From Trifolium pratense (lineage: Eukaryota; Streptophyta; Magnoliopsida; Fabales; Fabaceae), in NCBI RefSeq assembly GCF_020283565.1, contig NC_060065.1, positions 51,014,409 through 51,078,408 on the forward strand: a stretch of DNA of 64,000 bases, given 5' to 3'. The notes under the pieces are model-generated. The model was not told where the DNA came from, searched no databases, and saw only the letters and a program-made list of their open reading frames with translations. Both the position numbers and the translations under genes were made by a program. Shown piece after piece: positions 33,516 to 45,816 of the stretch. Each line of letters opens with the position of its first letter. Positions within the stretch are counted from its first letter, which is position 1.

Positions 33516-34336
33516 GGCTTTAATGCACTTTTGATCCCCCTATTTTGAAAAATCTGAACTTTTGATCCCCTATTTTAAAAGCCAACTTTTTGATTCCCTT
33601 ATTTTGAAAGACCTGAACTTTTGATCCCCCTATTTTAAAAACCAACTTTTTGATCCCCTATTTTAGATTTTTTTGAAATTTAGTCCCCCAACTCAATTTG
33701 GTCAAAATTTTGCTGATGTGTCAAACTTATTAATGACATGACAGTTTCCATGTTAACAAAACATTTCCATATCATTAATCTTTTTTTAAAAATCAAATAT
33801 TTTAAAAGTATTAAAACAATAAAATAATTATAATGATAATTAGAAAAACAATAAGAAAACGCTGGTTCCCAAATCATGGAACCTTAAAAAATCAGAAACA
33901 TAAATAATCACGCTCGTGTTAACATTCTTCGTCTTTGTTCGCTCTCTCTCAATCGTTCATTGACTTTGTTTTCAATCGTTAATTTTTTTGGGTAATTTAA
34001 TGATTTTTAATTAAATATATATATTTTGGTAAGGATTTTTAATTATATATAATTATTTAATTAATTTATTGTTTAATACTTTTAAAATATTTGATGTAAA
34101 AAAATTAAAGACATGAAAACGTTTTGTCAACATGGACACTGCCACATCATTAATGAGCTTGACACATCAGCAAAAATTTGACCAAATTGAGTTTGAGGAC
34201 TAAAATTCAGAAAAAACTAAAATATGGGATCAAAAGTTCAAGTTTTTCAAAATGGGGATAAAAAAGTTGGTTTTCAAAATAGGGGATCAAAAGTTCAAAT
34301 TTTACAAAATAAGAGGATCAAAAATGCATTAAAGCC
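33516..34336. mobile_element. Mutator-type MITE, 821 bp, with long TIRs and 9-bp TSD
   Basis: The ends ggctttaatgcacttttgat and gatcaaaaatgcattaaagcc begin inverted repeats of about 300 bp rich in ttttgatcccc/ggggatcaaaa blocks. 9-bp TSDs cataattaa lie at 33507-33515 and 34337-34345. The centre (about 33880-34000) differs from the arms and contains cttcgtctttgttcgctctc, which could be captured sequence. No transposase. Confidence 0.88.
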
Positions 34337-34680
34337 CATAATTAATTTGAGAAACTCTTATTAAAAATGTTTTTAATGGGTGTGACTATAATATTACTCA
34401 TAGAATTTACTACTTATGGCCTTAAGATCTCATTTTGATGGAATTAAGAAAACCATAAAAGAAAGACATGGAGTTTTAATACATACATATGCAGGACAGA
34501 ACCAGAAAAAACTATTGAAGGTGGCGAAAATATAACATGATAAACAACATCAATATGTAACTACTTTCTACTATTAATAATTGTATATAATTTAATTCAT
34601 AATTTAATTGAAATAAAAATGAATATCATACTCCATTCGGTCTCATATATAAATAAATTTTATTTTTTAAATTCATTCAG

Positions 34681-35000
34681 GATATGTTTGATCTGCAACA
34701 TGTAAGTACTGGACAGAACAATACATAACAGAACAACACAAAACAAAGATTAATGTATTGAACAAATGTTGTCATGTACGATGATTGGTGAACAAAAGAT
34801 TATTTTGGTATTTTAGACAAGTTGAGCAGAGGACAATAAGTTGTATCGTGGTTTAGTAGGGGGCAAATATTTCGGTTTTTGTCCGATCCGTTGGCCTCCA
34901 TTTTGTCCAGTCCTAGAAACAGTTTTGAAATCCAACATAATACAACTAAAATTGTCATGTCAAATCATTTATTTTTTTTTAGCTGATCAAACACATCTCT
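34681..35000. mobile_element. Harbinger-like MITE, diverged
   Basis: gatatgtttgatctgcaac at the left and agctgatcaaacacatctct at the right are inverted. Inner tactggacagaac/ttttgtccagtcct blocks match the element at 17923-18247. A half Stowaway-like end (ctccattcggtctcatata) abuts its left side at about 34633, suggesting that it inserted into or beside one. Confidence 0.65.
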
Positions 35001-36076
35001 CAGTTATTAATATATTTGGTCTATTGGTTAAAATTTGTTTATATATGATACTGGTATAACAGAAAATACATACAAAAATACTCATAATTAAGATAATTGT
35101 TTTTCTAATTCAATAGTAGATATCTTTAGAATAATTTTTTGTACACATGGAGTGAAAATTGAACAAATTTAAGAAGAAGAATCATGCAGTAGTAGAAGTG
35201 AGAAAGTCCAATAGTGTTGCCTTTAGTTGAACCATAATAATGAAATAAAATATTATTTATATGCCTAGAGGTGTGGTCATTAATTAATTGAAAGGGGCGA
35301 ACTCATTTTTGTACAGGGGCGAGCATGTGTATATAGAGTGGGGTACTAAAGTATTACTATGATTTAAGGGTGGCGACCGCCCCTTTCTTCATATATGTAC
35401 GTAGTTCCGCCCCTAACATATGGAAATTCTAGTTCGCCTAAGCTGGAGAGTGCCACAAACTTGTGATAGTTTTTTAATTTCTACTTACATATTTACTTGA
35501 ATTTTATTTTGTAGAAATACTTATATGGGCATAAGCCCAAATATATTTATTTTATGCACACTCATAATAAATGAAAAAATTAAGGAGAAAAAAATTAAAA
35601 TAATATTAATTGATGTAACCATTTTATTTTAATTTTTTTTATTTGTATGCGCCCCTAAATTTATGCCTACACTAAGAATACCTCAAGGAAATGGTGGCCC
35701 CTCAAAGGCTTAGGCAAAAAGAGCACTCATAAATATAGTTTTCAAAAAATTTATGAATAAAATTTAAACTCTTGCTACTAATCTAACACCTCAAGTGTAG
35801 ATGTTGATATTTTTTTATTTGTTAAACTTAAGGAAATTTAATTTATGGTGTTTGTAGAGTAGAAGTATAGCTAGGGGTATGAAGTAAATTTTTCAAGTAT
35901 CTCATTTCTCAAGGGAGATATCACGGCCCAAATTGGAACAACTTGGGTTTGTCGCACTTTAAAGCCCGTTACTGTAGCGTATTTGATGCGTCATGGACCA
36001 TAAAAGAGAAAAACTTCAACAAGTACTTTACATACACCAAGGTTTGACAAAACAAGTGCTTTTAATTAGTTTAAGT

Positions 36077-36604
36077 AAAAAAAAACCTAGTTTCTCTTCT
36101 TCATCCACCAAAAGAGGGGTGGTTTTAGGGTCAATTTTTGATCTAAAATCACCCCTCTAAATTATTTTTTCCTTTTTTTTATTTAAATAAATGATTTTCA
36201 CATCTATTTAATTTTTTTTGTGATTTTCTGTTTGTGGTCGTTTGTGTGGCGTTGTGTTTGTAATCGTCTTGTGCGGCGTTGGGTTCATCGTTGTCTTGTG
36301 TGGCGTTTGTTGATTTTTTGTTTTGGTACCGTGTTTCATTGATTCAAATTGACATATCTTCCTCAACTCATTACAGTCTGATGAAGACTTGGACATCAAT
36401 GTTGCAGATCTGGGAGTATGAAGATTCCGGTTACATTTATTTTGTCATATTTGTAGGCACTTTCATGATGTCGTTGTATGCTATTAACCTAGGTGCTATA
36501 AGATTGTTTGTAGATTCACATTTTTCAGTTTTTAGCAATCTTGAATCTGTAATGATCTATTTATGTTTCAATTTAAATGAATGAATATTTACTTTTAGTA
36601 AAAA
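36077..36604 (+). mobile_element. Retroposed sequence of unknown origin, 13-bp TSD
   Basis: Identical 13-bp repeats aattagtttaagt flank a 528-bp block (36064-36076 and 36605-36617). The block ends in an mRNA-like AT-rich tail (gaatgaatatttac...gtaaaaaa). It contains an open reading frame of 101 codons (36279-36584) on the same strand that I do not recognise, and degenerate repeats of gtgtggcgttg-type units at 36230-36310. It was inserted by a LINE-type mechanism; whether it is a LINE 3' end or a processed transcript is unclear. Confidence 0.7.
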
Positions 36605-36732
36605 AATTAGTTTAAGTCAAGAAATTAAGACACGTCAAAGCGTGCATGTTCCTCGAGCATATTGTTAGAAACATATGTAAGGTGACCTGGTCTTGGAGTT
36701 CAAGTCAAAAATATGAGAAAATTATCCAATCT

Positions 36733-36753
36733 TTTTTTTTTAGAACTTAGAAG
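36733..36753 (-). repeat. Micro-insertion with direct repeats
   Basis: A T-run followed by agaacttagaag lies between two copies of gaaattatccaatct-type sequence (about 36719-36732 and 36754-36768). Confidence 0.6.
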
Positions 36754-36912
36754 GAAATTATCCAATCTCTGCATGAACCTAATTTAAGGTCACAATCCTC
36801 ATTAATTACAATTGATTGATTGATATATGTGGCGCGACTTATTGCTTTATATGGTCTGATTGTCAATTTTATCACACAGACAAGAGACATTATGGTCAAT
36901 ATGTATAAAAGT

Positions 36913-36915
<3 letters not shown>

Positions 36916-36982
<67 letters not shown>
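36916..36982. repeat. TA dinucleotide microsatellite, about 33 units
   Basis: An uninterrupted TA run of 67 bases. The overlapping reading frames rich in Tyr-Ile that cross it on both strands are artefacts of the repeat. Confidence 0.97.
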
Positions 36983-36984
<2 letters not shown>

Positions 36985-37126
36985 GCGTTCCTCTATAGTT
37001 TCTAGAATAATAATCCAAATTAAAGTGAGAGTATATTTTAATTCGTGTTTCGTATGCTTATTGCCTTTCGGATTGGAAGATTCTTTTCGTGTTTTAAATA
37101 TTTCCAACAAAGGAAAATATTTATAA

Positions 37127-37234
37127 TCGGATTTGGATCCTCTTCAATTATTCTCTCATGTTTTCTCTCCATTTGTTAATTTAATGGTTGACAAATGAGA
37201 AAACATGAGAGAATAATCGGAGAGAATATAAATC
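37127..37234. repeat. Small palindromic MITE-like repeat
   Basis: attattctctcatgttttctc on the left pairs with gagaaaacatgagagaataa on the right around a 30-base loop. Outer ggatttgga/ataaatcc also pair. The motif attattctctcat recurs at the centre of the palindrome at 54616. Confidence 0.65.
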
Positions 37235-37517
37235 CTTTGTAATCATGCTTCTAATTTCAACCCCGCAAACATGATTTTCCTATAGTGCCTAAGGAGCCAA
37301 TAAACCTTATGTCTAGTAAAAATACGAAAGTAAGTCAAATATATATTGTGCACAAAGTAAAAGGGAAAACGTATGAAACTTGTGAGGAACTATATATTGG
37401 TTGTTTTTGAACTAATTATTGGTTGTTTTTCATGATTGTTTAGAAGTTAAGTTGATCTATTTTTGTAGTTAACGGTTAACTTAACATTATTAGTGTTAAC
37501 CAAGGAGTAAATAGTAA

Positions 37518-37745
37518 CACTACAAAAAATTTGCCATTTAGTCACGGTCAAAACCGTAGCTAAAAGCCTAAAAGTGCCTTAGACCGTTGGTTATACCGGT
37601 CGCAAAATTTAGCCACGGTCAAACCGTGGCAAAATAGCTGTGATGGGAAATAAGAAAATTGATTTGGTACGGTTGTAGATGTGGCTAAATCATGCATTAA
37701 ACGTAGCCACCGTTATAACCGTGGCTAACCTCGTTTTTTTTTTTT
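37518..37745. mobile_element. CACTA (En/Spm) transposon end, truncated
   Basis: It begins cactacaaaaaatttgcc, the CACTA-type terminus, followed by subterminal repeats of tagccacggt/accgtggctaa in both orientations. No matching second end was found nearby, so this is one end of a deleted element or an MITE relic. Confidence 0.65.
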
Positions 37746-39286
37746 TGCCGCTGTTTCTTCTTTCATGCTTTTATTTTTACTCCTTTTCTTGCACTATTCA
37801 AACTCAGCAAATAGTGTAGAGCATGAGATGTTGGTGAAAATTCTTATTATATCTCAATTACGTGGTTATCTTCTAGACATAATTTAGCATGTAACGACAA
37901 AGATACACTTTTTAGCACCACTTCAAAAATGTCAAAGATAAACTTTAAATGATATACGACAACTCTCTAAATGTAACTTCAATTAGTTCAAAGTTCAAAC
38001 CCATTTTTGTGTGGGCGGTAACAAAGAAGATAGGGAAAAGGATGAGCCGATTATGACTAGCAATCATGAAATCAAATTCATTATAGAAGATGGAAAAGGT
38101 GTACATGATTGGTTTCAATCTTGGATGATTATAGATTTGTTGGTCCATTTGTCATGTTCTACTAGCTAGTGTGTACAGCTTGAAGTTTGAATTTCACCTT
38201 TTAGCAATTTGACACGAGCAATATATTGAAAATATGAAATTTAGTGGAAAGAACAACTACACCACAAATTATGCCTTGTTCAACATAAAACCTTATAATC
38301 TAACGAGATATTGACTCAAAAGGTTAATAAGTCACTTAAAATGAAACATTTGGGAGAATTCGAATTCAATTTATGGTAAAAATAACTTTTAATTAGACTT
38401 TTTTATCATCACCACGCTACCTCAAGTTCTTTACTTGAGGGGGTTATATATGTTACCATCTCTAAGATGATATTGGTAATGAATGTTTTATAATGTTAAA
38501 TTTATAAAATGGAGAGTATATGATGTAGAAAAATCATAATTAATATGACCACTTTTAAGTGATCAATATTTTAAAAATATTTGAAATTTAAACGACGACA
38601 TACCTCGTTGTTTGAAAATATAAAAAGGGCTAAATTTTGAGTATGAGATTATAGAAAAAATTTATTCATTCATGATTATATCAAAAATAACATAAATTTA
38701 ATGTCACTCAATCGATATAATACATCAAGAATGAACGAATGAATATGTTGAGGTTATTGAGAGTTAGGAACCTCTGATCAATTTCCTATTCTTTTTATTT
38801 GTTCCATTATTATATAGTTTTTGAAATATAAACACAAAAAATGTGATATTAAATGAGTCTCCAAATCCCTTTTATACATCCTAAAATATTTAAAAACTTT
38901 AGTAATTGAGGAAATAGAAATAATAAAAAATGGAAGTGATCTCAACTCGGTTATTGAACCTATTTGAGGCATGACTATTTTAATTTGTCACATCACGTGA
39001 GGCCAACTTATTATTTTATTTTGGCATAAATTAAAGATTCTCCTCGTGCAACCGTAAAAACTAATTATTTAAGTTTTGTGAGATTTAAATGGACGACAAA
39101 CTCTATAAATTTTATCATTGTTGCATGTCCAAGTAAAAATTAAACTTATGACTTTAGATAAGCTAAAAGAAACCCGGGCCATACTTTTGGCGAGACTAAC
39201 TTATTTTACTAAAACAACCCTTGAGGATTGTCAAACACATTTCTTATTTTAAGAATTATATACGATCAAATATGTGGTTTGTGATT

Positions 39287-39300
39287 TTTTTTGGTACAAA
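39287..39300 (-). repeat. 14-bp micro-insertion with 10-bp direct repeats
   Basis: ttttttggtacaaa lies between gtttgtgatt at 39277-39286 and 39301-39310. Confidence 0.5.
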
Positions 39301-39640
39301 GTTTGTGATTGTTTTATCCTTCAATTCATTATTCCCTCCTCATGAACTATGGAAATAGTGTGGTTCTTTCTTAATTGAGACTCAAAACAAACTCTTCTTT
39401 TTTACTCAACTCAAACAAACGTTTTAGAGTGTGCAAAACAGAAGAAACATTAAGATAAAAAAAAAAAAAACCACAATGATAAAATTATACAACAAATAGT
39501 ATTACTATCAACAACAAAAAAATCAATGAACAACACAACAATTTATTATTTCAAATGACCCAAAAACTAAATAACACCAAGAATAAAGAATGCAAACTAA
39601 CAACCCTTCAGTTTACAAACACAGTCATATATACACATAT

Positions 39641-41191
39641 TTACATGAAATCATTAATGTCCAAAGTACCCTCTGGAATCTCAAATTTGAATATGTCACT
39701 GCAATATGTGTCCCTTTCTTCCTCTGTGTTGCTATTCACATATGTTGATGGTGAATTCAATGGTGTTGGCGTTGGTGTTGTGGATAAAGGTGTGGACGAT
39801 ATAACCGATTCATACCCCGTATTATTTTTGTTTACATCGTTAAGACAATGAAACAATTCTGAATATTGTTTAGATATCAAATCTTCTCCAAAATAACCAT
39901 TTGAATTTTCAGCTGAACTTGAACAACTCATGTTTCCTAATAAGCCATTATTCACATTGTGGATTTGAGTTGGTATTTGAAATTGATCTTGAGGGTAAAC
40001 TTGACTTTGCACTAGTTGTTGAGTACAATTAGCAACATTATTAATTTGTTGTGGATTTTGTGAAACCAAATTCATGTTGTTGTTGTTGTTGTTTAATAGT
40101 GTGGCAGTTGCAGCTAGCTTTAACAATTCTGGATTCATCAAAGCTTGAGCACCACCTAATAGGCTCAGAAATGATGGATTGGTTCCTCCTAATAAAGCTG
40201 ACCTTAGAATATTAATGGAGGATATGTCAAATAGATGATCGAGACGTGGAGTATGAGTAACGGGGTCAATTCCATTCCGAAGCAATCTCTTCCTTATGTG
40301 GGTGTTCCAGTAATTTTTTATTTCATTGTCTGTTCTTCCCGGTAATCTAGCAGCTATAGCCGACCACCTATGATAAACAATAAAAAAAACTTAGTATAAA
40401 GTCTATCAACAACTTCAAATCTTTTCATACTAGGGAGAATTTTCAACCTCTAAGATTTACAAGATAATTGGCAGCACAAAATCCTTAATTGTTTCTCTCT
40501 CTAAATTTAGGAACTCTGCACCGTCTAGCCGATGCAAAGAATCTAAACTTAATTGGTGTACGGATGACCTGAAGCGGTCGCACTCGCAAATGAAATCAAG
40601 TTTATGGTCTAGTGGGCTAGTGCAAAAAGAAGGTCTAATCATACGTGTCAACGTTGGGCCGCTAATTAAGTGAATCACTTCTAAAATTAACATATGTAGT
40701 ATATAAAATAAACAAAGATTAAATTACATAGAGATATTCATTGCTATAAGTACTTAAGTTTAGCTTATAAAATAAAGTACTTAAGTTTATGAAAAACAAG
40801 AAAAATACCACACATACTTGTTTCCCAAGACACTATGGAGCTGAATGATAGTCTCTTCTTCTTCAAAGGAAAATCTTCCTCTCTTGATATCAGGTCTCAA
40901 GTAATTCGTCCATCGAAGCCGACAACTCTTGCCACATCTTTGAAGACCTATAAAATCAATTCAACCAAAACAACTTCATTAGAAACTAATTAAAGTACAT
41001 TAGAGAAGACAAAGTAATTAATCAAATCAAATTCATATAATGATTTGTATTGTACCTGCATTTTTGGGAAGGTTGCGCCAATTTCCAGGTCCATGAGTAT
41101 TAATGTAGTTGATAAGCATATTATCTTCTTCATTTGTCCATGGACCTTTTTTGAGTCCATTTTTATTATCACAACAAGGTGATCTTCCCAT
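39641..41191 (-). CDS. R2R3-MYB transcription factor, MYB41/74/102-like (three exons)
   Basis: Exons 41056-41191, 40818-40947 and 39641-40367 give 330 residues; the introns (108 and 450 bp) sit at the classic R2R3-MYB positions. R2 has Trp18, Trp38 and Trp58; R3 has Phe71, Trp90 and Trp109. The start is [19 protein letters not shown], one residue longer than the usual [18 protein letters not shown]3 ends [19 protein letters not shown], followed by [14 protein letters not shown], typical of the AtMYB41/49/74/102 subgroup. The rest is Asn/Gln-rich with an acidic C-terminus, [16 protein letters not shown], a likely activation region. Relatives act in ABA, salt and wound responses and in suberin or cuticle lipid control, so that is the likely role (inference from family). 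Confidence 0.93.
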
Positions 41192-41884
41192 ATTTAACAA
41201 AGCTTGCTATAGAAAAAATGAATTAATATTATGATTTTCAAAAGGGTGTATAGTTGAAAAGTGCAATTCAAGACACCAAAATTAGAAAGAGAAAAGTAAA
41301 ATGTTGTTGGTTCTAAAGTTAAGCATCATTAACTCTGTTTTTATAGTAGAAGAAATGAAGGCTATATGTTTGAAGTCAAAAGGATTTGGTGCCGCCCAAA
41401 ATGCAACGTATTTCAAATAATCTATACATATATAATTGTACTTTAAATTATAAATTATGCACATTTTTGTATTTATTTGATAATATATGCATGGTATACG
41501 TATGCAATACTTGCATACAGTATATTGAACAGTATGGACCCCTTAATCCCAACACACCTATAACGATGTCATACAGCATCAAAACTGAATAATATAGTTT
41601 TTTCTTTTAATTTAAAAGTGAATAATATAAGTGTTTTTTCTCTCCTTTAATTTAAATTAGTGGTTTTTATATATATATTAGGTTTTTTTTATTTTGTTTT
41701 GATATTTCATTGTTACGGTGTAACATTGTTTGATATCTCGTCTTTGTATGATATTTGTTTGATTTTCCTCGTTGATTTTAAATTATGGGTATGTATATGC
41801 CGTTTTATGCTGTAAATGAATATATCTTTTTATTTTAGTCTAATATATATATATATATAATTTTCAAATATTCATTGTGACAAC

Positions 41885-41998
41885 TCTTAGAATTTAATAT
41901 TTGGACTAACTCATCCTTACAAAACCGGCCCGTAAGATGGAAATTGCCTCTTACTTATAAACACAAGTACAAGCCATCTCGCAACTGGGATCTTAACA
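41885..41998 (-). mobile_element. Solo LTR of the TRIM family
   Basis: It resembles the LTRs of the complete TRIM at 46215: tcttaga at the left, ggactaactcatccttac, aaaaccggcccgtaag, ttataaacacaagt and catctcgcaac, ending in tcttaaca. It is diverged, and the TSD is not convincing. Confidence 0.65.
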
Positions 41999-42020
41999 AT
42001 AACTCCAAAAGCCTTGTTGA

Positions 42021-42038
42021 TTTTTTTTTTTTGACACA
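42021..42038 (-). repeat. 18-bp micro-insertion with 9-bp direct repeats
   Basis: A T-run plus gacaca lies between ccttgttga at 42012-42020 and 42039-42047. Confidence 0.5.
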
Positions 42039-42869
42039 CCTTGTTGAAATATTTAAAACCACAAAAGGGCCTTTTCACTTACTCTGTTTGAATTTATTTA
42101 AACATAACACTGCGTACAACTTGGAAGGAAAAAAAGAAGTTAATTATTAATTTTTGCAGTGCATCATTGCTTACCTATGATGTTTTGATGCTTGTTTAAA
42201 GTTTCTTCAAATATGTCAATGTATAGTAATTAAATTTGAAAATTTCACAGAAAAATTTAATAAGATTGATAACATATTAAGGTTTAAGATTAAGAAGGGT
42301 ATAGAAGAAAATGACTGTAAAAAAATAATGTATAGAAGGAAATTGAGAAAAGCATGAATTAATTGATGAAGAGTAGTGGGTCTTTCAAAACAATTGATGA
42401 AAACCTAATTGAGAAAAGAAAAGAAAAAAAATATAGGTTGCTTAAGCTAATATTGGTCACAAAAAGTTTATAATGAAATCTGCATTAATCCCCTAAACGT
42501 GAAATCAACGTACAATATGGATCTTTAGTGTACATTTAACAATCTTCATCTCTTCTCGTAATAATATTAATATTTTAGCATATGAATGAAATTTGTTTTA
42601 TTGTAAAAAAAAATGTTCGATATGGATACATTAAATTTACTAACTATTTTTCTTATATAATTGTCCCTAAATATATATTTTTTTATTTAAATTACTAGAT
42701 ACTTCGATTTTTTTTTCCCGGATAAACTTCTAATTTATATCACCATGTGTGTCAAGATTAATTAGTGATTCCGTGAACATATCTTAGTTGTTAGGGCCAT
42801 TTTTATGTGCATTGATATATATCTTTAAGCATATTTATACATAAATGGTCACATTAATTTAACTATATA

Positions 42870-43003
42870 AATTTTTTTTGTCAGGTAATTTAGTAACTAA
42901 AAATTCACTAGTGAATAAATGACGTGTTGAAAATTCGAACTCCAACTCCTAGATATAAAATATGATTTTTGTACTAACTAATCTAAGTTCACATGAATGT
43001 ATG
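42870..43003 (-). mobile_element. Degenerate SINE, reverse orientation
   Basis: A T-run followed by gtcaggtaatttagtaac mirrors the SINE tail; further on, attcgaactccaactcc occupies the box-B position. Family of 21776-21909. TSD not seen. Confidence 0.45.
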
Positions 43004-43415
43004 AACTTTTCTTAATTAGGGTAAAATATATTTAAGAACCATTTTAGTCTCTAATAAAATAAAAATTATTTTAGTATTTAATAAAAATAAACTGAGACAA
43101 CTTAATGCTATATTTTTTACACTTTGTTTGGTTAATGAAGAAAAAAGATGAGAAAAAAGTGAAAGAAAATAAAGATAAAAGAAGAAAATAATTTTTAAAT
43201 TTTTAAATAATAAAATAATATTTTTAATATTTTAAAATGATAAACATTCTTTAATTGTTATATATATTTTTAGGTTAAATAAGTCTTCGTCTTTATTATT
43301 ATTTTTTTGTTGGAATGCTTTATGTTTTTCTCGAAAGCTTTCGGATCACTGAGTTTATGACTTGAGAGAAACTTTTTCTTGTTAAAGGTTTAAAGTTTTT
43401 GTTTGGATTGTCTTA

Positions 43416-43574
43416 ATTTTTTTTTTTTTTTTTGCATTAGCTTCTGGACCCAAAGAAGGGAAGCCCCGATATCCAGAATTCGAGTTAAGAAAATCTTTTA
43501 AAAAATTATTCTCACTAAAGATTGAATTCGAGTTCTCCCGAACTAAAATGAGTTTATTAATCACTTAAGTCAAA
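43416..43574 (-). mobile_element. SINE, reverse orientation, 11-bp TSD
   Basis: On the minus strand it carries cttaagtgattaataaactc and gggagaactcgaattcaatc, and it ends in a poly-A (T-run at 43417-43432). Flanks are ggattgtctta at 43405-43415 and ggattatctta at 43575-43585. It is the same family as the copy in PETC intron 2. Confidence 0.75.
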
Positions 43575-44355
43575 GGATTATCTTAGTCTTAGATCGACCA
43601 GCTATCTCGCCTCTGTTTCTTATACAAAATTCATATACGGTAATAATGTGTGATTTCTTGGATAATAAATTGCATTTGATCGAGTTGTAGAGGGGTTGAC
43701 CTTTTTCACTCCAAAAGTGAAAATGATACACTACTATAAATCTATAATTGAACGAGTTTGACTTTAGTTTTAGATGTATTCTACGGGAAAGGAGGGGTGG
43801 TAAAAGGTTGTTCGGTTCCCGTATCAAACATTTGAAAAACATGGGTGATACACTTCTATATTTTTAGAAATTAAGGTAGTTACGTGGATTCACTATGAAT
43901 TTGGATAATATTTTATAGAAATACATTTATCTTTAAAGTAAAGATTTGTATTTTCAATGTAAGAGTAAATTACGTAAACAATAAATAAAAGTAAAGTATA
44001 TTCTATTTTTTAAAGATATTATGTTTTTAAATCTGTTGAGATTTACAGGATTCTTTTTGAGTTTATAATGGTTTCCAAGTCTGTTGAGATTTACAAGTTT
44101 CTTTGTATCTGGTCGACCTCTTTCGCGTCGGTGTTGACTGTTTGGAGGCAGACTGCAAGCTGAGACTTATCTGTCTAGGTTTCCATTCTACAGTTGCTCC
44201 ATCGATCAACTTTGACTTAATGAGTTGTTTTTTGGATTTTGATGGGCCGAACACTTTTGATTTGAGTTCCGGAGTTAGTGTCTAGTGGACAGTTTTATGG
44301 GTCGGGTTGATGTCTTCTCTGGTGGTCTAGAAGCCGAGAGTGTCTTTCTAAGTAT

Positions 44356-44697
44356 CACTGTCTTTGGATGTTCGAAGAAATAGGAAAGAGAGAAATAAGA
44401 GAGAAGTTGAGTGGAAATTCTATGTTGTTTGGATTAATAGAAATAGAGAAGAGGATGAGTAGAAATATGAATAGAGAGAAATTAATAAAAATGAAAAAGA
44501 CAAATTTATCCTTCATATTTAAAACTCAACAAAAATAAGAAGAATGACATTGTGGGAAACTACATCTCTCCACTCCTTCAACTCACAAATCTCACATTAT
44601 TTCTCTCTTCATCCAAACCGAAGAAATACCTTATTTCTTTGCTATCTCTCTCTTCTTTATTTATCTCTCTCATAAATCTATCAAAACAAACATAGTG
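44356..44697. mobile_element. MITE-like element, about 342 bp
   Basis: Imperfect inverted ends: cactgtctttggatgttcg and gatagattt...aaacaaacatagtg read as complement. The interior has gagagaaataa and its complement ttatttctctc. TAT flanks both ends. A half copy (cactttgtttggttaatg) is at about 43131. Confidence 0.5.
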
Positions 44698-45612
44698 TAT
44701 GAGATTAGAAGTGGATCTCTATTAGGCGATGTCTGTTTTGGTTTTTCATTGGTGTTCCATTTATATATGGTGTCTTTGTTTTGTAGTTTCTCTTACCGGT
44801 CTCTATATATTCTTCTTATGCATCAATATTTCTATATATCGAAAAGTGAACTTCTTAAATTAAGTACTAGAGGGTATTTTCCAAGCCAAACCCAACAATC
44901 CAATAAATCAATAAATAGTTAAAAAAAAAAATCTTAATACTATCATATTATTTTTATTATTGTATATTATATGCTTCAGAAAAGAAATTATATACGACAA
45001 TCTTGTCAAAAAAGAAAAAATACAAAATTCAGTCCAAAAGGATTAGGGTTGATGATGATGTGTCAACGCAAAACGTATTATCTTCGCGTATTTGGACACA
45101 TGTCCACTTATAACCGGACAAAAATTTCTTTGAAATAAAACATATAAAATTAACTATTAGCTAGAAGACATGTGTTCCATTCTTACTCCATGAATGAAGT
45201 CAACGATTCCTTACACTATTCAAGTGTTCACATAATAAGCTTTCTAGTAAAACAATCTTCAGGTTGCTTCCTCTATTTTAGCATCTATGGCCATATATTT
45301 TCAAAAGCCATTGAAAATCTGGTGGCAAAATTCATCAACTCTTTATCTAACAATGTAGGATTTATAAGTCAAATGCTTTTTTAGTTCATAGTTTTTGTTT
45401 TTTTCTTCAAAATAATACTATTATATTATCCATGAGATCTCAAACGATTGTTGTTCCTGTTTTGTAAGTTACAACCAGCATATTTCACTTTGATGTCATC
45501 ACTTTGATGTTGCTTGCTAAATGCAAAGTCCTTGTAGTAATTCACTGTAGACATGCTGGTCTTTTTGCCACGTATTAATACAAAGAGAATAGTCCAGAAG
45601 AGGAGTATATAT

Positions 45613-45614
<2 letters not shown>

Positions 45615-45674
<60 letters not shown>
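45615..45674. repeat. AAT trinucleotide microsatellite
   Basis: About twenty AAT/TAA units without interruption. Confidence 0.95.
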
Positions 45675-45675
<1 letters not shown>

Positions 45676-45700
45676 TAATTAGTTAACACATACAACAATT

Positions 45701-45816
45701 GTGTAGCTCAAATAGTAACTCAATTGGAGTGGTCGGGATTCGAACTCCGGATTCCACATTTCTCCACATTTAAATGTGTGGGACTCTAATCACTAGATTA
45801 TTTGAAGAAAAAAAAA
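45701..45816 (+). mobile_element. SINE with 15-bp TSD
   Basis: tagctcaaatagtaactcaa (box A region), ggtcgggattcgaactccgg (box B), then the tail ctctaatcactagattatttg plus A's. Repeats acacatacaacaatt (45686-45700) and acacataccacaatt (45817-45831) differ by one base. Confidence 0.85.

Larger units (their letters stand above)
32603..39640. other. Intergenic 7.0 kb between the GPI-anchored protein gene and MYB
   Basis: No intact gene. The first about 300 bases are the leader and promoter of the GPI gene. Listed separately: Mutator-type MITE 33516, Harbinger-like MITE 34681, retroposed sequence 36077, micro-insertion 36733, TA microsatellite 36916, small palindrome 37127, CACTA end 37518 and micro-insertion 39287. 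The region 35270-35420 has repeated ggggcga/cgcccc blocks that look like a damaged TIR element. 37750-39280 shows nothing else recognisable. Confidence 0.55.

Noticed and set aside
36820..37126. Overlapping ORFs on both strands with long Tyr-Ile runs
   Set aside because: They are translations of the TA microsatellite.
44063..44285. Two overlapping 60-63 codon ORFs
   Set aside because: No recognisable domain on either strand; could be a repeat, but no boundaries found.
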